Origin: Cristatella mucedo
Taxonomy: Eukaryota > Bryozoa > Phylactolaemata > Cristatellidae
Reading direction: 5' to 3'
Assembly: GCA_009760855.2 (NCBI GenBank)
Contig: WPIO01000031.1
Location: 2,733,001 to 2,793,000 of the forward strand
DNA: 60,000 bases
This document shows, piece by piece, positions 43,283-55,374 of the stretch (its first letter is position 1; the number at the start of each line of letters is the position of its first letter). Below the pieces are notes generated by a model. It had not been told where the DNA came from. It made no database searches and saw only the letters and a program-made list of their open reading frames with translations. Both the position numbers and the translations under genes were made by a program.

Positions 43283-46204
43283 TAGATGATATAATAATAA
43301 TGCACTTGATAAAGCGCCCTCAGAGAACTCAATTTCTGTCTAGGCACTTTAAATTTGCTGCAAAGGGAAACGCGATTGAATGGTGAGTAATATCATGCTT
43401 GATAAACAACATGAATAACATGTTTAGGCGTGAGGTGCACAGGGTCAGCACGCAAATGTGGTTAGTGGCAGCATACACAGTGTCAGCACGCATAAGCACA
43501 TGAATGATGAATCACAGGGACTCACTAAACGCTGTCCTAAATAGATGTACTTTAAAGTTTTTTTTCATGTGGTCAGGTCAGGGAATGTTGTGACGCAAGT
43601 AGGGAAAGAGTTCCTGGCTTTGGTTGCATGCGAACTAAATCACGGTCTCCACATGACTTGATGTTTGTACGACGGATACCTATACAGATTATTCTGAAAA
43701 GCAGGTGGTACGTTGCTTGGCCGGGTGGGGCAGTAGATCTAATAGGTATTCTGGAGCCGAATACGGAAGGAAACTAAAAGTAACTGACAAAACCTTGCAG
43801 TCGATCCGTTGCTTGACTGGGAGCCAGTGCAGGTCAGCGAGAAGGGGTGTGATGCCGGCAACTGCTACACTCACGACAGACCAGCCCAGCTGCACAGGTT
43901 TGCACCAGCTGTAATCGCCTGATTGCACATACCGGTAGGCCAGCAAGCAGTGAGTTGCAGAAGTCAATACGGTTTGTCACAAATGCATGGACCAACTTAG
44001 ACGTGGTATCATTATCTAAACAAGCCCGAATTTTAGCAATGTTATGTATTTGAAAGTAGGCAGACTTGATTGTGGAGCTGATGTGGTCGTCTAACAAGAG
44101 GTCACTTTGGAATAGGACACCTAGATTTCAAGATGATTCAACGCAAGATGCGCTATCAGAGCAAATTTTGAGCGTCAGCCTTTCCGATTTCTGAATCATA
44201 ATGGGTTTGCCCATTTTTATCATTGTTTGGTTTTTAAAAAATTGCTGCCATCCCTGTGCAGATGTCGTCAATACAAGCAGCAAGGGAGTTGAGAGAATTT
44301 GAGGTACTCGAAGGCTGGAGGGATCAAAGCAAAGGTGCAACTAGTTGTCAACCACATAGAAGTGAAAGCCTAGATTGTGCTTTGCAATGACATCAGCAAG
44401 AGGGAGAGTATAGACCGTGAAAAACTGGACCTAGCACAGAGCCCCGAGGTACCCCATATTTCAGAGGTATCTCGGAGGATCTTTGTCCCTTCAAGTCAAT
44501 ACTCTGGAGTCACCCACTGAGATAGGACCTGAACCACTGCAGAGCAGTGCCAGTGATGCCCATGCGAGATGAGAGGCGCTCTAGAAGAACTTTAAGAAGG
44601 AGCTATAAAGCCAGACTGAAACTTACTAAAAAGATTTGAAGTTTCAATATATGAGTTTAGCTGGTCCGCCACGACCCATTTCCGTGTCTTCGTTAGGAAT
44701 GTTAGAAGGAAGACTGGGCGGTAGATGCTCAAGTTCTCTTGTACTAGTGTTGCTTTCTTGAGAAGTGGCCTGACTACAGTTTTTTTGAAAGGTGCTGGAA
44801 CATGAGCTGAGGCTTATGACATATTACTGATGTTAGTTATGCACGGAAGACGCAGATCAATACACAGCAGGGGAGAGGCAAGTGGGAATAGGGTCCAAAT
44901 AACTTGTCTTCATTGATTGGGATGAGAACTTCCGGACGAGGTCATTAGTGACCTGCTTAAATGTAGACATTGAGGTGCAGCCAGGAATCGGGGACGCCAT
45001 TATAGGAGAAATTTTGTCATCGCAGGGATGGACTCTCTGATCTTGCCTATTTTCTCGATAAAGAATCGAGAAAAGCGATCCGCTAGATCATTACAAGGAT
45101 CACAAGTTAAGGAGCTAATCTGGGAGCGGTTGAGGAGATGGTTGATCGTCGACATCAGCCTTTTTTGGATTGTACATCTGTGATTCTACGATGTTTAATA
45201 TAGAAGCTAGACTTTGCCTTTGCTAGGATCGATTCGTATGACCTACCGTAATCCTCGTATGCCTGTCGATTGAGAGTCAGTCTTGACCTTATGTATGCTT
45301 TTAAAGCTTGCGCTTAGTAGTCCTAGCTAGTTTAATGTCTGCAGTTAACCATAGGCCGTCTGGGCGAGGGCTCACAATGCGCTTTACCAGAGGTGCAAAC
45401 TCGTCGAGCATGTCAGCTAGTGTCGTTTTGTAGCTATCTACCAATGATGACATATCGGAGGGAGGACTGAGCAGCACAGGCGAAGCAGATATTCTCGCAC
45501 GGACAGCATCGATGTCAAGGGTCTTGAGGTTTCGCGATTCACAGGTGATTTTAGAATGGAAGACGGGCGCACACTGAAGATTTAATGAGATCCGCATGTG
45601 GTCAGATAAGCATGATTTCGTAATAATTGGTGATGACAAAGTGGTTATATGAGAAAATCTGGTCGATTGTGTGACCCTTGGTGTGAGTAGGGTCATGTAC
45701 ATGAGCCACAAGAGACAATGAGTCAGTCAATGCACGAAAGTCAGTGCTGAAATCATTAGATAATTTATCAAAGTGAACATTGAAATTACCCATAACGAGG
45801 AAGGGTAAATTTCTTGCACGCAGAATCCAAATGAGATCGGAGAAATCTGAGAAAAAAGAGAATTTGGTACCTGGTGGGCGATAGACTACTGCCACTATCG
45901 GTAGCTTGCTTTCGGGTGAGACCAAGACAATTTATTCAAAGGACTGCTTCAAGGGTACTGCAAATGGCTTGAAGTTGAATTTCGAGCACACGTTTATAGC
46001 AGCTCCACCTTCAGTTTTGACTGATCAAGGGGTGTGAGAGATTGGGAAACCATTTGGGATGACATCTTTAATTGTAGGGCAGTTTATAGATTTTAGCTAA
46101 ATTTCAGTTTGGGCAAGCAGGTTGAGACCATTATAAGAAATAAGGTCGCTTGCTACCAGAAGTTTATTGCAAAATGAGCGAGGATTCCAAAGGCAGGCGT
46201 TAAG
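43283..46204 (-). mobile_element. L2-a retrotransposon, 2.9 kb, endonuclease plus RT (block C only)
   Basis: The 3' end is (AAT)n at 43285-43300. Reading 5' to 3' on minus: endonuclease from a NACLWNPRSFCNK start near 46200; VVYRPPGTKF and GNFNVHFDKL (45602-45925); a linker through 45301-45711; RT to 43560 with many stops and frameshifts. ORF1 and the 5' UTR are missing. Block A has the empty site (about 3868), and flanks match on both sides, giving both insertion boundaries. Inactive: the GDFN box is GNFN and the RT box is destroyed. Confidence 0.9.
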
Positions 46205-46517
46205 TAACTAGGGGGCGTTGGGCCAGAGTGGAGCAGTAGCATATCTGGCCCAAAGGCCTTTTTTAATCTGACCAACACAAAGTTAGGTAAGTACATTATG
46301 TCTTGCAGACTCATATCTCCTTCAGCCAGATTGGGAAGGTTAAGATTTCTCTTTGCGCCCTCACCTGCTGTGTCTATGAGTTGTAGGAGGCGTTCTGACA
46401 GCTATTCTGACTTCAGCACTAGCTATGGGAGGTAGAGGGCCTATGTATCACCTATTCTAAACCCAGCTGATACTCACAAGTCACCCAAGTCAGCTAGATC
46501 GGACGCTAAACAAGAAA
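46205..46517. other. Block C sequence homologous to 3870-4190
   Basis: Resumes the A/C alignment right after the L2-a insertion (AACTAGGGGGCGTT...GGCCAGA). No gene. Confidence 0.6.
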
Positions 46518-46601
46518 GCAAAGTCACTCTGTAGGCAAGCAATGTCACTCAGGAGTCAAGTAAGGTCACTCAGTAGACAGGCATAGTCACTCAGAAACCT
46601 C
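46518..46601. repeat. 21-bp minisatellite, four units (block C)
   Basis: Units such as GCAATGTCACTCAGGAGTCAA; homologous to the five-unit array at 4195-4299. Confidence 0.83.
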
Positions 46602-47284
46602 TTTTATCGCACCAAGAGTTTGGCTGCTGCACCATCTTTGTTGTGCAGCAGGCCGTTGCAATCGCTACAGTCACCATGCCCAACAACCTTGATTGACCTA
46701 CATACCTATAGTTTGCAGACGAACGGCGGAGAGGTTATCATTATCCCATGTCGGAGCTCAGCAAGTTCTGCAGACTGGCTGACCGCGGTTGCCATCAGCT
46801 TTTAACTGGCTGAAATGGTTGGGAGGAGCCATGGTCACCCAGGAGGTATGCTTCATATTCCCGGATCAAGTAAAGCTGGATGCTAATTGGTCGTAGCTAC
46901 CGAGTAATCAATGACCAAGTGCTGATCGGAGTTTGACATCTTTCCAGCTGGCTGCATGGACATTCAAGCATCGCTTTCACTATTCAGCAGATGGTGTAGA
47001 TTGCGTGCCCTGTTGCAAGAATACCTGCATGTATGGTCGCACCCACAGTGGACGTATTAAGTCAAGCCACCAAAGGCCGGATCAACTTACTTTAATGACT
47101 TCATCCAGGTGCCGTTTAGTCAGTGCATGCTATAATTCGTCAATTATTTGAAAGAGAGGCAATGATGCGAATGCTCCTAAAAAGACTCAGAAAATGAGAC
47201 GGTGCCTATATTTCTTCCAAGCCGACATATTTCACTACGGTCCATGTACAATAGATTCTAGTGTCAGAGCCATTCCAGCCAGTA
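46602..47284. other. Block C intergenic sequence homologous to 4300-5150
   Basis: Colinear with block A except for the SINE at 4577-4752, absent here. No gene recognised. Confidence 0.55.
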
Positions 47285-47475
47285 ATTATCATTAGCAATA
47301 ATTCTTTTGTATTGAACCACGAGAGACCTTATTCTCTATTCGGGCGCTTTTCATATGCCACAGGGTTCGAGTGCATGACCTCGGCCAGACCTTGGTTGGG
47401 ACTTGGACCTTTACCACTCGGCCAAACCAGCGCTGCATCGTTCAAAGTCTTTGTCCTCTGGGCGAAACCATAGAT
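47285..47475 (-). mobile_element. tRNA(Leu/Ser-like)-derived SINE with L2-like tail (block C only)
   Basis: Minus strand: A box TGGCCGAGTGGTAAAGG, B box CACTCGAACCCTG, then a tail CATATGAAAAGCGCCCGAATAG that resembles the L2 3' terminus. A related copy is at 53825-53985. Block A has a continuous site at about 5155, so it is a post-duplication insertion. Confidence 0.75.
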
Positions 47476-47879
47476 GTATGGTGTCTAACATTCACTAAAA
47501 TAGCTAAATTAAATTGATCTGTATGAAACCTAGCTACAATCGCACGTCACAAATGTATGAGCATATTTCTACCAGTGCAATGCTGATCTGCCTGACCAAA
47601 AAAATTAACCATAGTGTAAATCATTTGTGCATCGTCAAAATACAACCAAATCTCTTTACAGATGCCTTACACGTGCAACCGGGTTCGAGTCAAAGACTTT
47701 GGTAGCTAAAAGCTTGCCTTTTACCCCGGGACAATCAGATCAGCAGAAGCTAACGATAAGGTATTCCGTAGTAAAAGCTCGGAGCAAGCAATCTTTTTTA
47801 AATGCACTAGCTCATCAACTTATGTTTTATTTAAAAGATATCCACACAGCCTAAACGCAAGACACATCAAGTGTCCACC
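47476..47879. other. Block C intergenic sequence homologous to 5200-5570
   Basis: Colinear with block A; no gene recognised. Confidence 0.55.
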
Positions 47880-48350
47880 GTGCACGATAGAGTGAGAGAG
47901 ATAGAAATCTGGCGAAACTCCTAACAAGCTGAGTCCTCACAGGCCATCGCTGAATCGGTTCACCGAGAAAGCAGGCCTTGAAAACACAGCTTAAAGCTCT
48001 CATATAATGGCCTGCAGTGGTATGGACGAACTCGCGGTTGCTCAGCAGGCACAGGCTTTCCCAGAAGCCCGTCCGACGATTCCCATTCCTACCAAGCCCG
48101 GCTGGTGTCCACCCAGAAATGGCCGTGTTTGAACAGAGCTGGTTCTCGGAACCAAGCCCAACCCTCCAAATTGGCTCGACCAGCATGTCTGCTACAGCCC
48201 TTGTTCACAATCCGGGTGTCCTCACACGACTTGGATGATGACAAGAATCATCTATAGAGTCCAGTCTGCCTACTTTCAGTTACTTTGCATTGAAAAAATG
48301 TTTCTCTTGCTTAGATAAGGATACTGCAGCCATGCCGGTCCATGCATAAG
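47880..48350 (+). mobile_element. L2-d fragment (block C copy)
   Basis: The LQIGSTSMSATALVHNPGV reading aligns with the L2 ...IGSASISPVESARNLGV segment. Orthologue of 5570-6010. Confidence 0.6.
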
Positions 48351-48829
48351 TGAAGTACCACAAGGTTACACAAAAATCTTGCATTTTTGTAAATATCGTT
48401 AGCAGTAAGCAGAAGTGTCGGACCGCCTCCTATTCCATGGCCTTCATGCATCAGGGCGACAGTCCTAGGTAGGCAATCGCAGGCAACCTCTGAGCATAGT
48501 CGCATTGAAATGTCAGCCTCCTACTGAGCCAGATTTTAAAATAATGCCTGAGATAAGCAATGATTCTTCTTTAGAAAATCATCATTAGAAACAAAATATG
48601 CTATAGTCTATTGATTAGAGCAGAACACATATCAACTACAGTGTTGGGCAAGCAGTTATAAGGTGCTATAGCAGGTGCTGTCCACATGCAACCTCAACGT
48701 GTCTCTGGAAGCATATAAAGCACTGCTTTAGTGAAATAGACTTATCATTAAGTTATGGACATTCCCGATTGCTCTACAATATTCTGCATTGAGAGCTATA
48801 ACTGCCTACACCGTCCTGCATGCATATTG
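48351..48829. other. Block C intergenic sequence homologous to 6170-6650
   Basis: Among the best-conserved parts of the duplication; no coding explanation seen. Confidence 0.55.
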
Positions 48830-49045
48830 TGCTTATTCGTGCTGACACTGTGCATGCTGCCACTAACCACATTTGCATGCTAACCCTGTGCATGTCACCC
48901 ATAACCATGTTATTCATGTTGTTTATCAAGCATAATATTACTCACCATTCAATTGCGTTTCCCTTTGCAACAGATGCAAAGCGCCTAGAGAGAGATTGAG
49001 TTCTCTGAGGATGCTTTATCAAGTGCATTATTATTATTCTTATTA
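48830..49045 (+). mobile_element. L2-a 3' end (orthologue of 6650-6876)
   Basis: Same truncation point and flanks as the block A copy, so one ancestral insertion. The ATT tail is at 49026-49050. Confidence 0.82.
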
Positions 49046-49102
49046 TTAGTATGCCTTGTCAGAGGAGTCGGGGGACAGTTCTGCCATTGCCTTGCATGTG
49101 AC

Positions 49103-49374
49103 AACTACTCTCCTTCTGCCGACTATGGCTAATCCTTTTCAGCGGTCCTGAGGTGCTACTTCCAAGCTACTCACTACCTCAACAGCTCTCCTGACTCTGC
49201 TATGCTTCCCAATTTCTCTTTGTTGCGTGAGACGAAGTCCGTTGGCTACCAAATGCATACCGAAAGCCACTTAGGCTGTGAGTGCGTGCACTATACAAAA
49301 CTCTCCTGCGTAACACCCACATGGTCTTTATAACTTTGGGGAGTTACAAACGGAGATAAATTACATTACATTAC
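49103..49374 (+). mobile_element. L2-b 3' fragment (block C only)
   Basis: Starts inside NDN(Y)SPSADYG coding sequence, runs through CTTTATAACTTTGGGGAGTTACAAACGGAG and ends in ACATTACATTACG. Block A is uninterrupted (GTGGCTGCAAGGACATGCC at about 6931), giving clean boundaries. Confidence 0.88.
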
Positions 49375-49615
49375 GTTTGCAAGGACATGCCCTGTTGAAT
49401 GTGCCATGCTCGCAGCACATGAGTTCTAGCTCAGGAGCTGCTAAGCACATTGGTAAATATGGAGCTGCCATGCTACTGACAGGGTGCAGTGCCATAGGCA
49501 TCAAAGCATTCTGAGTCAGTTTTAAAGGCTGAGACGATTGAGCAGCCACATTTATATAGCAGCAGGAGAGCTTCTACCACCTTTACGTTTACTAATACCC
49601 CTAAAAGTGTGAGAT

Positions 49616-49922
49616 AATCCCCTGACTTGACCACATTTAAATAGAACTTAAAAACACACCTATTTAGGACAGTATTTAGAGGGTCACCACGATTCGTCCT
49701 TCGTGTGCTTATGCGTGCTGACACTGTACATGCTGCCACTAACCACATTTGCATGATGACCCCGTGCATGTCACCCCTAACCACGTTATTCATGTTGTTT
49801 ATCAAGAATGATATTACTCACTATTCAATCGCGTTTCCCTTTGCAGCAAATGTAGAGTGCCTAGGAAGATATTGAGTTCTCTGAGGGCACTTTATCAAGT
49901 GCATTTTATTATTATTATTATT
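49616..49922 (+). mobile_element. L2-a 3' fragment (block C only)
   Basis: From the ORF2 C-terminus (CCTGACTTGACCACATTTAAA) through the 3' UTR to ATT repeats at 49905-49922. It cuts the block C counterpart of the 7100-7255 SINE. Confidence 0.83.
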
Positions 49923-50029
49923 ACCATTGCTTTTGATTTCCATGCATTGCTGGCAGTTAACCAGCAAAGCATCTTGAAAGTTCCACGGTTTTACCTTACA
50001 CGCAACGGAATCTTATATGTAATGACAAT

Positions 50030-51650
50030 TGAGGCTTCAGCGCTGCCAATTTCTCTTCAATTCGCCGGGATTGATGGTATTGACCCACGACATTGCTGAC
50101 GATCGCCGTTCATTGCTCGCGATTGTAAGTGCGCAATTGGTTGAAAAGATTTGATTGCACTTTCAACACAGTTGGCTGTGACAGGTAAGATATATTTGAT
50201 CTTGGCCCCAGTCACTTTCCAGTGATTTGCGATGGACCATAATGAATTGCCGTATTTTCCTGGGACATTACCGTCTGTTGCCATGCATTGCCCAAGGTTG
50301 AACGGTCAGAGCTGGTTGAAAGTATGTGTGCACGTAGTGAGATGTTACATGGAATGAGAATTTGAGCTTGGTGCAGCCGATTACTTGTCGATTTACCACT
50401 GATTTCAGTATTGGTCCCTGCCATTGCTTCCAGTTGCCATGTATTGTTGACAATAACGTGCAAAATAGCTTGCAAGTTCTACTATTTCACTTTTAGCACA
50501 AAGAAATGTGAAATGCGATGGCAATCGGCACTTCGTGCAGCCAATTTAGTGTCAACTTGCCACGGATTGTAATGAATGGTTGCTTCGAGCCGAGCCGTTG
50601 CCGTAGATTGCCTTGCATTGCCTGTGATTGTACGATTGCAATTGCTTAAAATGATGTGGTTGACTTTAACCAGTGTGCTTTGCAACATGCATTAAAAATT
50701 GAAGCATTGCGAAACCGATTTCAGGGCTGTTTCCATCAGATTATTGTTAATTGAGGTATCGGCCGGGCCATTGCAGTCAATTGCAATGCATTGCTGCCGA
50801 ATGATCGAGGCGATTGTAGTGAAATTATGGGATTACACGATAAACAAAAATTAGAGCAACGTGCAATCGCCATTTCAGCTTTAAAGTGTACGCATTCCGG
50901 TCGTTTTTTGGCGGGTTGGGGTACGTTGATGTACTGGCCCAAGCAGTTGCAGTCGTTTGTAGCACATTGCTTGAGAAAGCCTGTGCACAATGGTGCGAAA
51001 TTTTGTGGGTGCACTTTGAACTGAGTCTAGTCCTATATGCAATGTCGATTAGAACTTCGCGATGGCGATTTGAGGATGATTTGCAGTGGAATAGAGTGGA
51101 TTTCGGTAGTTTTCCAGGTCATTTCAGGCGATTGCCGCCCATTGCCACAGTGCGAGGTTGCAATTTTTTTTATTTTACTTGGTTGTACACACAGCACGAT
51201 GCAATTTAATATGCAATAAAAACTGGAGTTCGGTGCAAAGTATATTGATTTCGTATTCGGTGGACTGAAGTGGATTTCGGTATTAGCCCAGGCTACTGCA
51301 GTCAATTGCAGCACATTGCACTAGAACGGCCAGGCCAATGCAAGTGAAATTTTTTGAATGCAATTTTCGTAGAGTGTGCTGTCATATTCGATCAAAGAAG
51401 GAGCTTTTCGATCAGGATTTCTTTCGCTGCATGGTGGAATGCAGTGGATTTTGGTACAGGCGTCCGGCGTCAAAGATCATTTGCATAAGTGCGAGTGCTC
51501 ACAGCAACATGAAACTTTATGGAAAGATAAATTCAAACGTATACTACAACATACTGCGCAAAGTTTCGAGCTCCAAAACGCTTACGTCTGGTCGTTGTTT
51601 GCCTAATTTGAGTGGTTTGTGGTGGATTGTGGTAATTCGTCGAACCCGAT
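50030..51650. repeat. Degenerate tandem repeat, about 174-bp period, 8-10 units
   Basis: A core of the type GTGGATTTCGGTANTNNCCCAGGCCATTGCAGTC(A/G)ATTGCANCACATTGC recurs at about 50241, 50398, 50576, 50750, 50920, 51096, 51268, 51441 and 51621. Spacings are 157-180 bases, mostly 170-178. Units are strongly diverged from one another. No protein-coding frame persists across units. Not seen elsewhere in the window. Confidence 0.75.
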
Positions 51651-51689
51651 TCTGAGGGCTGCTTTCGGGGCGAGTCTCGTACCCACTGC

Positions 51690-52960
51690 TCCCAGCGTGC
51701 CTGCCACTTGATGTGTTAACAAGATAAATAAGTGGCAGTGCCATGTTGCCTTTACTCCGGCCCCCTTTGCAGCTGCAGAGCTGTGTGTCCCTTCAGTGAT
51801 TCGGTTGAGCATGCAATCGTGATGTTGTCACAAGCTTCCCCAGAAGCCAAGGCTTCGTTACTCACTCTTACTGTGTCCGACAGGCGTTCACCCACACGTG
51901 GGTGTGTTAGAACGGAGCTGGTTCTTTGAAATATGACTAGGTCTTCAAATTGGCATAGCCAGCTGGCCCTGCACGGCTCGTGTACACCATCTGGATGCTC
52001 CACAAATGAAGTTTCGCTGGATTACCAGCATCAGCTCTAGATTAAAATCTGTCTACTGTCAGCTACTTAGCATCGCCCAAGTTTTTGCTTGCTTAAATAA
52101 GGATGCAGCAGCCAAGTTGGGCCATGCATTTGAGACATTTCATTCTGGCTTTTTTAACTCACTAGTCATCCTTGAATGTGATTTCAGATGCTTATTGGTA
52201 GACAATTATGTGGGTATGCTTTTTAGTCATTAACCAAGCTACTAGCTCATTATGACGGAATTCGTTGACTTGTACTGGCTCCACTGTGGTTTTGTTTATG
52301 CATACGCATATGCACAGTCTGTGACAGCACCTAAATGTTGTTATTTGCCAGTACTAGGCTGGGTGTCCCTCCCGACCACCGGCTAGCCAATCGGAGCGCA
52401 GCTAGGCGTTGACAATGGTGCCAACGAATCAGAGCACAGCGTTCCGGTACCGCAGACAACAGAAGCTGGCGTACGTCTGCGGCAGAGGAGTAGCGCTTCC
52501 GCCGGCTGAGTTTGCAGAGGAAATAAACTGGCGGTGTTCCTCGTCGGCTAGCGTGCTGTGCCGCTCGCGACGATAATTCAGACTACACGACTTCCAAACT
52601 AACACTACTCTTAACCCCCTTAATTGCCGTTTGCAGGACTAACGAGCACAAATACTTCCTAATTTCCCAATCCGAACACACATTGAGTAACCCACTCTTC
52701 CGAGTCCAATGGTTGAGCAACACCTGTAACCCATCTCAAATCCGAACGACCTTAACCTTAGTTCGCATGCTCCCAGGAGCCTGGAAATTACTTCCGAGAG
52801 TCATTTTAAAACGCCCTAACTTGAGGAATTTCAAAGGAGCTAACCTCCTTGTTTATCGCAGCGTTTGCACTGGCAGAGGAAAATTTTCTTCATCTGCGTA
52901 AGTGTTGGATGTTATATAAAACTAATTACTTTCTTTCGACCATGTGAAGAGTAATGAAGC
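51690..52960 (+). mobile_element. L2-d retrotransposon copy (block C), with LTR insertion
   Basis: Colinear with 21950-23440: SRLKSVYCQLLSIAQVFACL, AAKLGHAFETFHSGFFNSL and, near 52760, TLTLVRMLPGAWKLLPR, equal to the L2 segment ...FSSYAPTAWNSLPT. Contains a putative solo LTR at 52320-52587 that block B lacks. Confidence 0.7.
52320..52587 (+). mobile_element. Putative solo LTR (268 bp, block C only)
   Basis: Starts TGTGACAG and ends GACTACA, with AATAAACTGGCGGTGTTCCTCGTCGG near the 3' end, as in 21746-21941. It interrupts the L2-d copy where block B reads straight through (about 23075). No clear 4-6-bp target duplication; about 35 extra bases precede it. Confidence 0.6.
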
Positions 52961-53470
52961 TGAGTAGGGAAGTCATAGAAATGTTTTCGTTATTATTATT
53001 TACACACACTGGCTGAAAGGCAGAAGCATGGTAATAGGAAGGAATTGTAGATGTTAATGTGTGATTACATCTCCAGAGGTCTCTACGCGGCTATCTTATG
53101 GGATATGCCGGTCGCTCTTAGTTTTAATTGGCAATGAAGCCAAGCATGGTAGCAAACACGAAAAATAAATCGTAGTTCTGCTTGCTGAAAAGCTTTGCAT
53201 TTCACGAGGCAATTGGTTTTGCACCTTCACAAGCTTGCTTTGCTTAGGCTGAGCCAAGGGGGCATTAGCTGGACATGAGCCATATAAGAAACTGCATTCC
53301 AACTGTTACGGTCAGCGGCGTTACTTGTAATAGAACCAAGCTGAGACCGGTTGTCCACACTCCGGCTGCAGCTGCTTCCCTATTTCCAGCTTTCGTTTTT
53401 TGAGTGAGCACTTCCCGTGATATGACCTATCATTGGGCAAACGATTTCCCACCACTAGGATTTAAGAGCC
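52960..53470. repeat. Right end of block C, homologous to 23440-24160
   Basis: Colinear with block B up to CCCACCACTAGGATTTAAGA at about 53450, after which homology stops: the distal duplication boundary. Confidence 0.68.
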
Positions 53471-53644
53471 TGCCACAGCTCTCATCCTGAGCAGGCATGC
53501 TAGACGAGCCCATCAATCTCTGAGCATAGTAATTACGATATCAAGCGTTAGGCTGGACGGCAGCAGGCAGCTTAGTGCTCGGTAGCTCTACATTTCTGCC
53601 TCAGTTTTACCCATGTTTTCGGCATTGGACAAAATTTCCCTGCT

Positions 53645-53823
<179 letters not shown>

Positions 53824-53824
53824 A

Positions 53825-53985
53825 TTCATTTGTATTTCGCCCTAAAAGAAATTAATCTCTATTCAAGCGCTTCACATATGCCGTTGTGCTATTGTGCTAG
53901 AGCCCACGACCTCGGCCTGAAATTGGTCGGGACTTTTGCCTTAACCACTTGGCCAAATCAACGCTGATTTGTTCAAAGTCAAGCG
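53825..53985 (-). mobile_element. tRNA(Leu/Ser-like)-derived SINE with L2-like tail
   Basis: Minus strand: TGGCCAAGTGGTTAAGGC (strong A box), a degenerate B box GGTCGTGGGCTCTAGC, and a tail ...GTGAAGCGCTTGAATAGAGATTAA that resembles an L2 3' end. Its 3' end abuts the GT/TA microsatellite. Related to 47285-47475. Confidence 0.75.
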
Positions 53986-53989
53986 TAGT

Positions 53990-54700
53990 CATGCCGGAAA
54001 CCACTACCTCACGAGAGCTTCTGTTGTGCATTGTAAATGACGAGTCCTGGGCTATTTGCATACAGGCTTACTTTATTTCCTAGATGATTGCAGCAGACGC
54101 GTCTCGTTTCTTGCAGTAGGGTCGTGCCTTTCGTGAGTGCATTCTTATCTATAATATGTTACTGGACGAATTGAGGAGATTAATGAACTACTGATTTCTC
54201 GGTTGCTTGGTTGAACGAAATAGTCAGCCTCTGCGACTTCCAGAGATTGTTCAGCCATTTGTCTTACACAGCCTTCTCACTTTTTTGTTAGTACAGCTAA
54301 ACAAGTTAGGGTTGGCTATTGCAAATGCCTTATTTATGCAGAAGAGAACAGCATCAGCTGTCATCATCCGTTCGAAGTAGTCATATAGGATTGCCATCCA
54401 CAGCGCAAAAGCCAGTGACCTGGGTTGTGAAATTAAAAGGAAGCATCCTCCCCCTCGGCTAAGACTCTGACCTCGCAATGCTGCCTAGGCTGCAGGCCAC
54501 CGATGATACTGACACGGGTCTTAGCTTACGACTAAAGCTCTCATACTTCACGATTCAGATCGAGGGTTGGTGTCCATCTTCAGGCAATATTTTAACCATG
54601 GTAGGCAAAAACATGTAGCATCACATGAATTCACGTAGTGGGTGGTCGTCTTGAAGTAGGCATTTTAATATCCGTTGCTATCCGGACTTTAGTTGATAAC
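53990..54700. other. No feature recognised
   Basis: No gene or repeat recognised; antisense frame 54251-54478 has no domain. Confidence 0.4.
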
Positions 54701-54714
54701 AGTTTTTGTGCAGG

Positions 54715-55212
54715 TATGTAAATACAGCTCTTGAAGTTCTTACGCTGACCAACAAGACCCGCCACGGCTGGGCTCCTTCGTACCTAGCTGAACTGCTGCA
54801 TCAGTTTCAGCCTGTTCGCGCCCTCAGGTCCTGTGTGGACATCAAGTTAGCTGTCCCATTCCTCCACTTAAAGACAGTTGGCGACAGAAGCTTTAGCTCT
54901 GCAGGTCCTAGACTGTGGAACTCGCTTCTACAATTCTTACGCAACGACAACTACTCTCCTACTGCCGACTACGGCACATCCTTTTCAGAGGTCCTGAGCT
55001 GCCACTTCTATGCTACTAACTACCTCAACTGCTCTCCTGACTCTGCTATTCTTCCCACTTTTTCTTTGCTGCGTGAGACGAAGTCTGTTGGGTACCGAAT
55101 GCGTACCGAAAGCCGCTTAGGGTGTGAGTGCGCTATACAAAACTCACCTGCCTAACAGCCACGTGGTCTTTACGCCTTTGTGGAGTTACAGACGGGGATA
55201 CATAGTACATAA
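54715..55212 (+). mobile_element. L2-b 3' fragment with open ORF2 C-terminus
   Basis: Open frame to 55155 covering the ORF2 C-terminal region ([44 protein letters not shown]). The terminal block TTTGTGGAGTTACAGACGGG ends near 55200. It is the near mirror image of the 3' end of the element at 55375-58530. Confidence 0.88.
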
Positions 55213-55374
55213 TAGGTTAGACTCATACACCTTTGATTCTATGCAATGCAGACCTCAGAATCTATTGGATTACTGCCCCAGGCGGTGCTTATTTAAGTTA
55301 GCACTAAACTAAAACGGAGCAAAACCTAGTGATTGTTAGTCCTTCCCGATTCTCAATAAACTAAGTACTTAAAT

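Noticed and set aside
45301-45925. Endonuclease-like frames as a cellular nuclease gene
   Set aside because: VVYRPPG and GNFNVH belong to the L2-a ORF2 whose RT and (ATT)n tail follow in order down to 43283.
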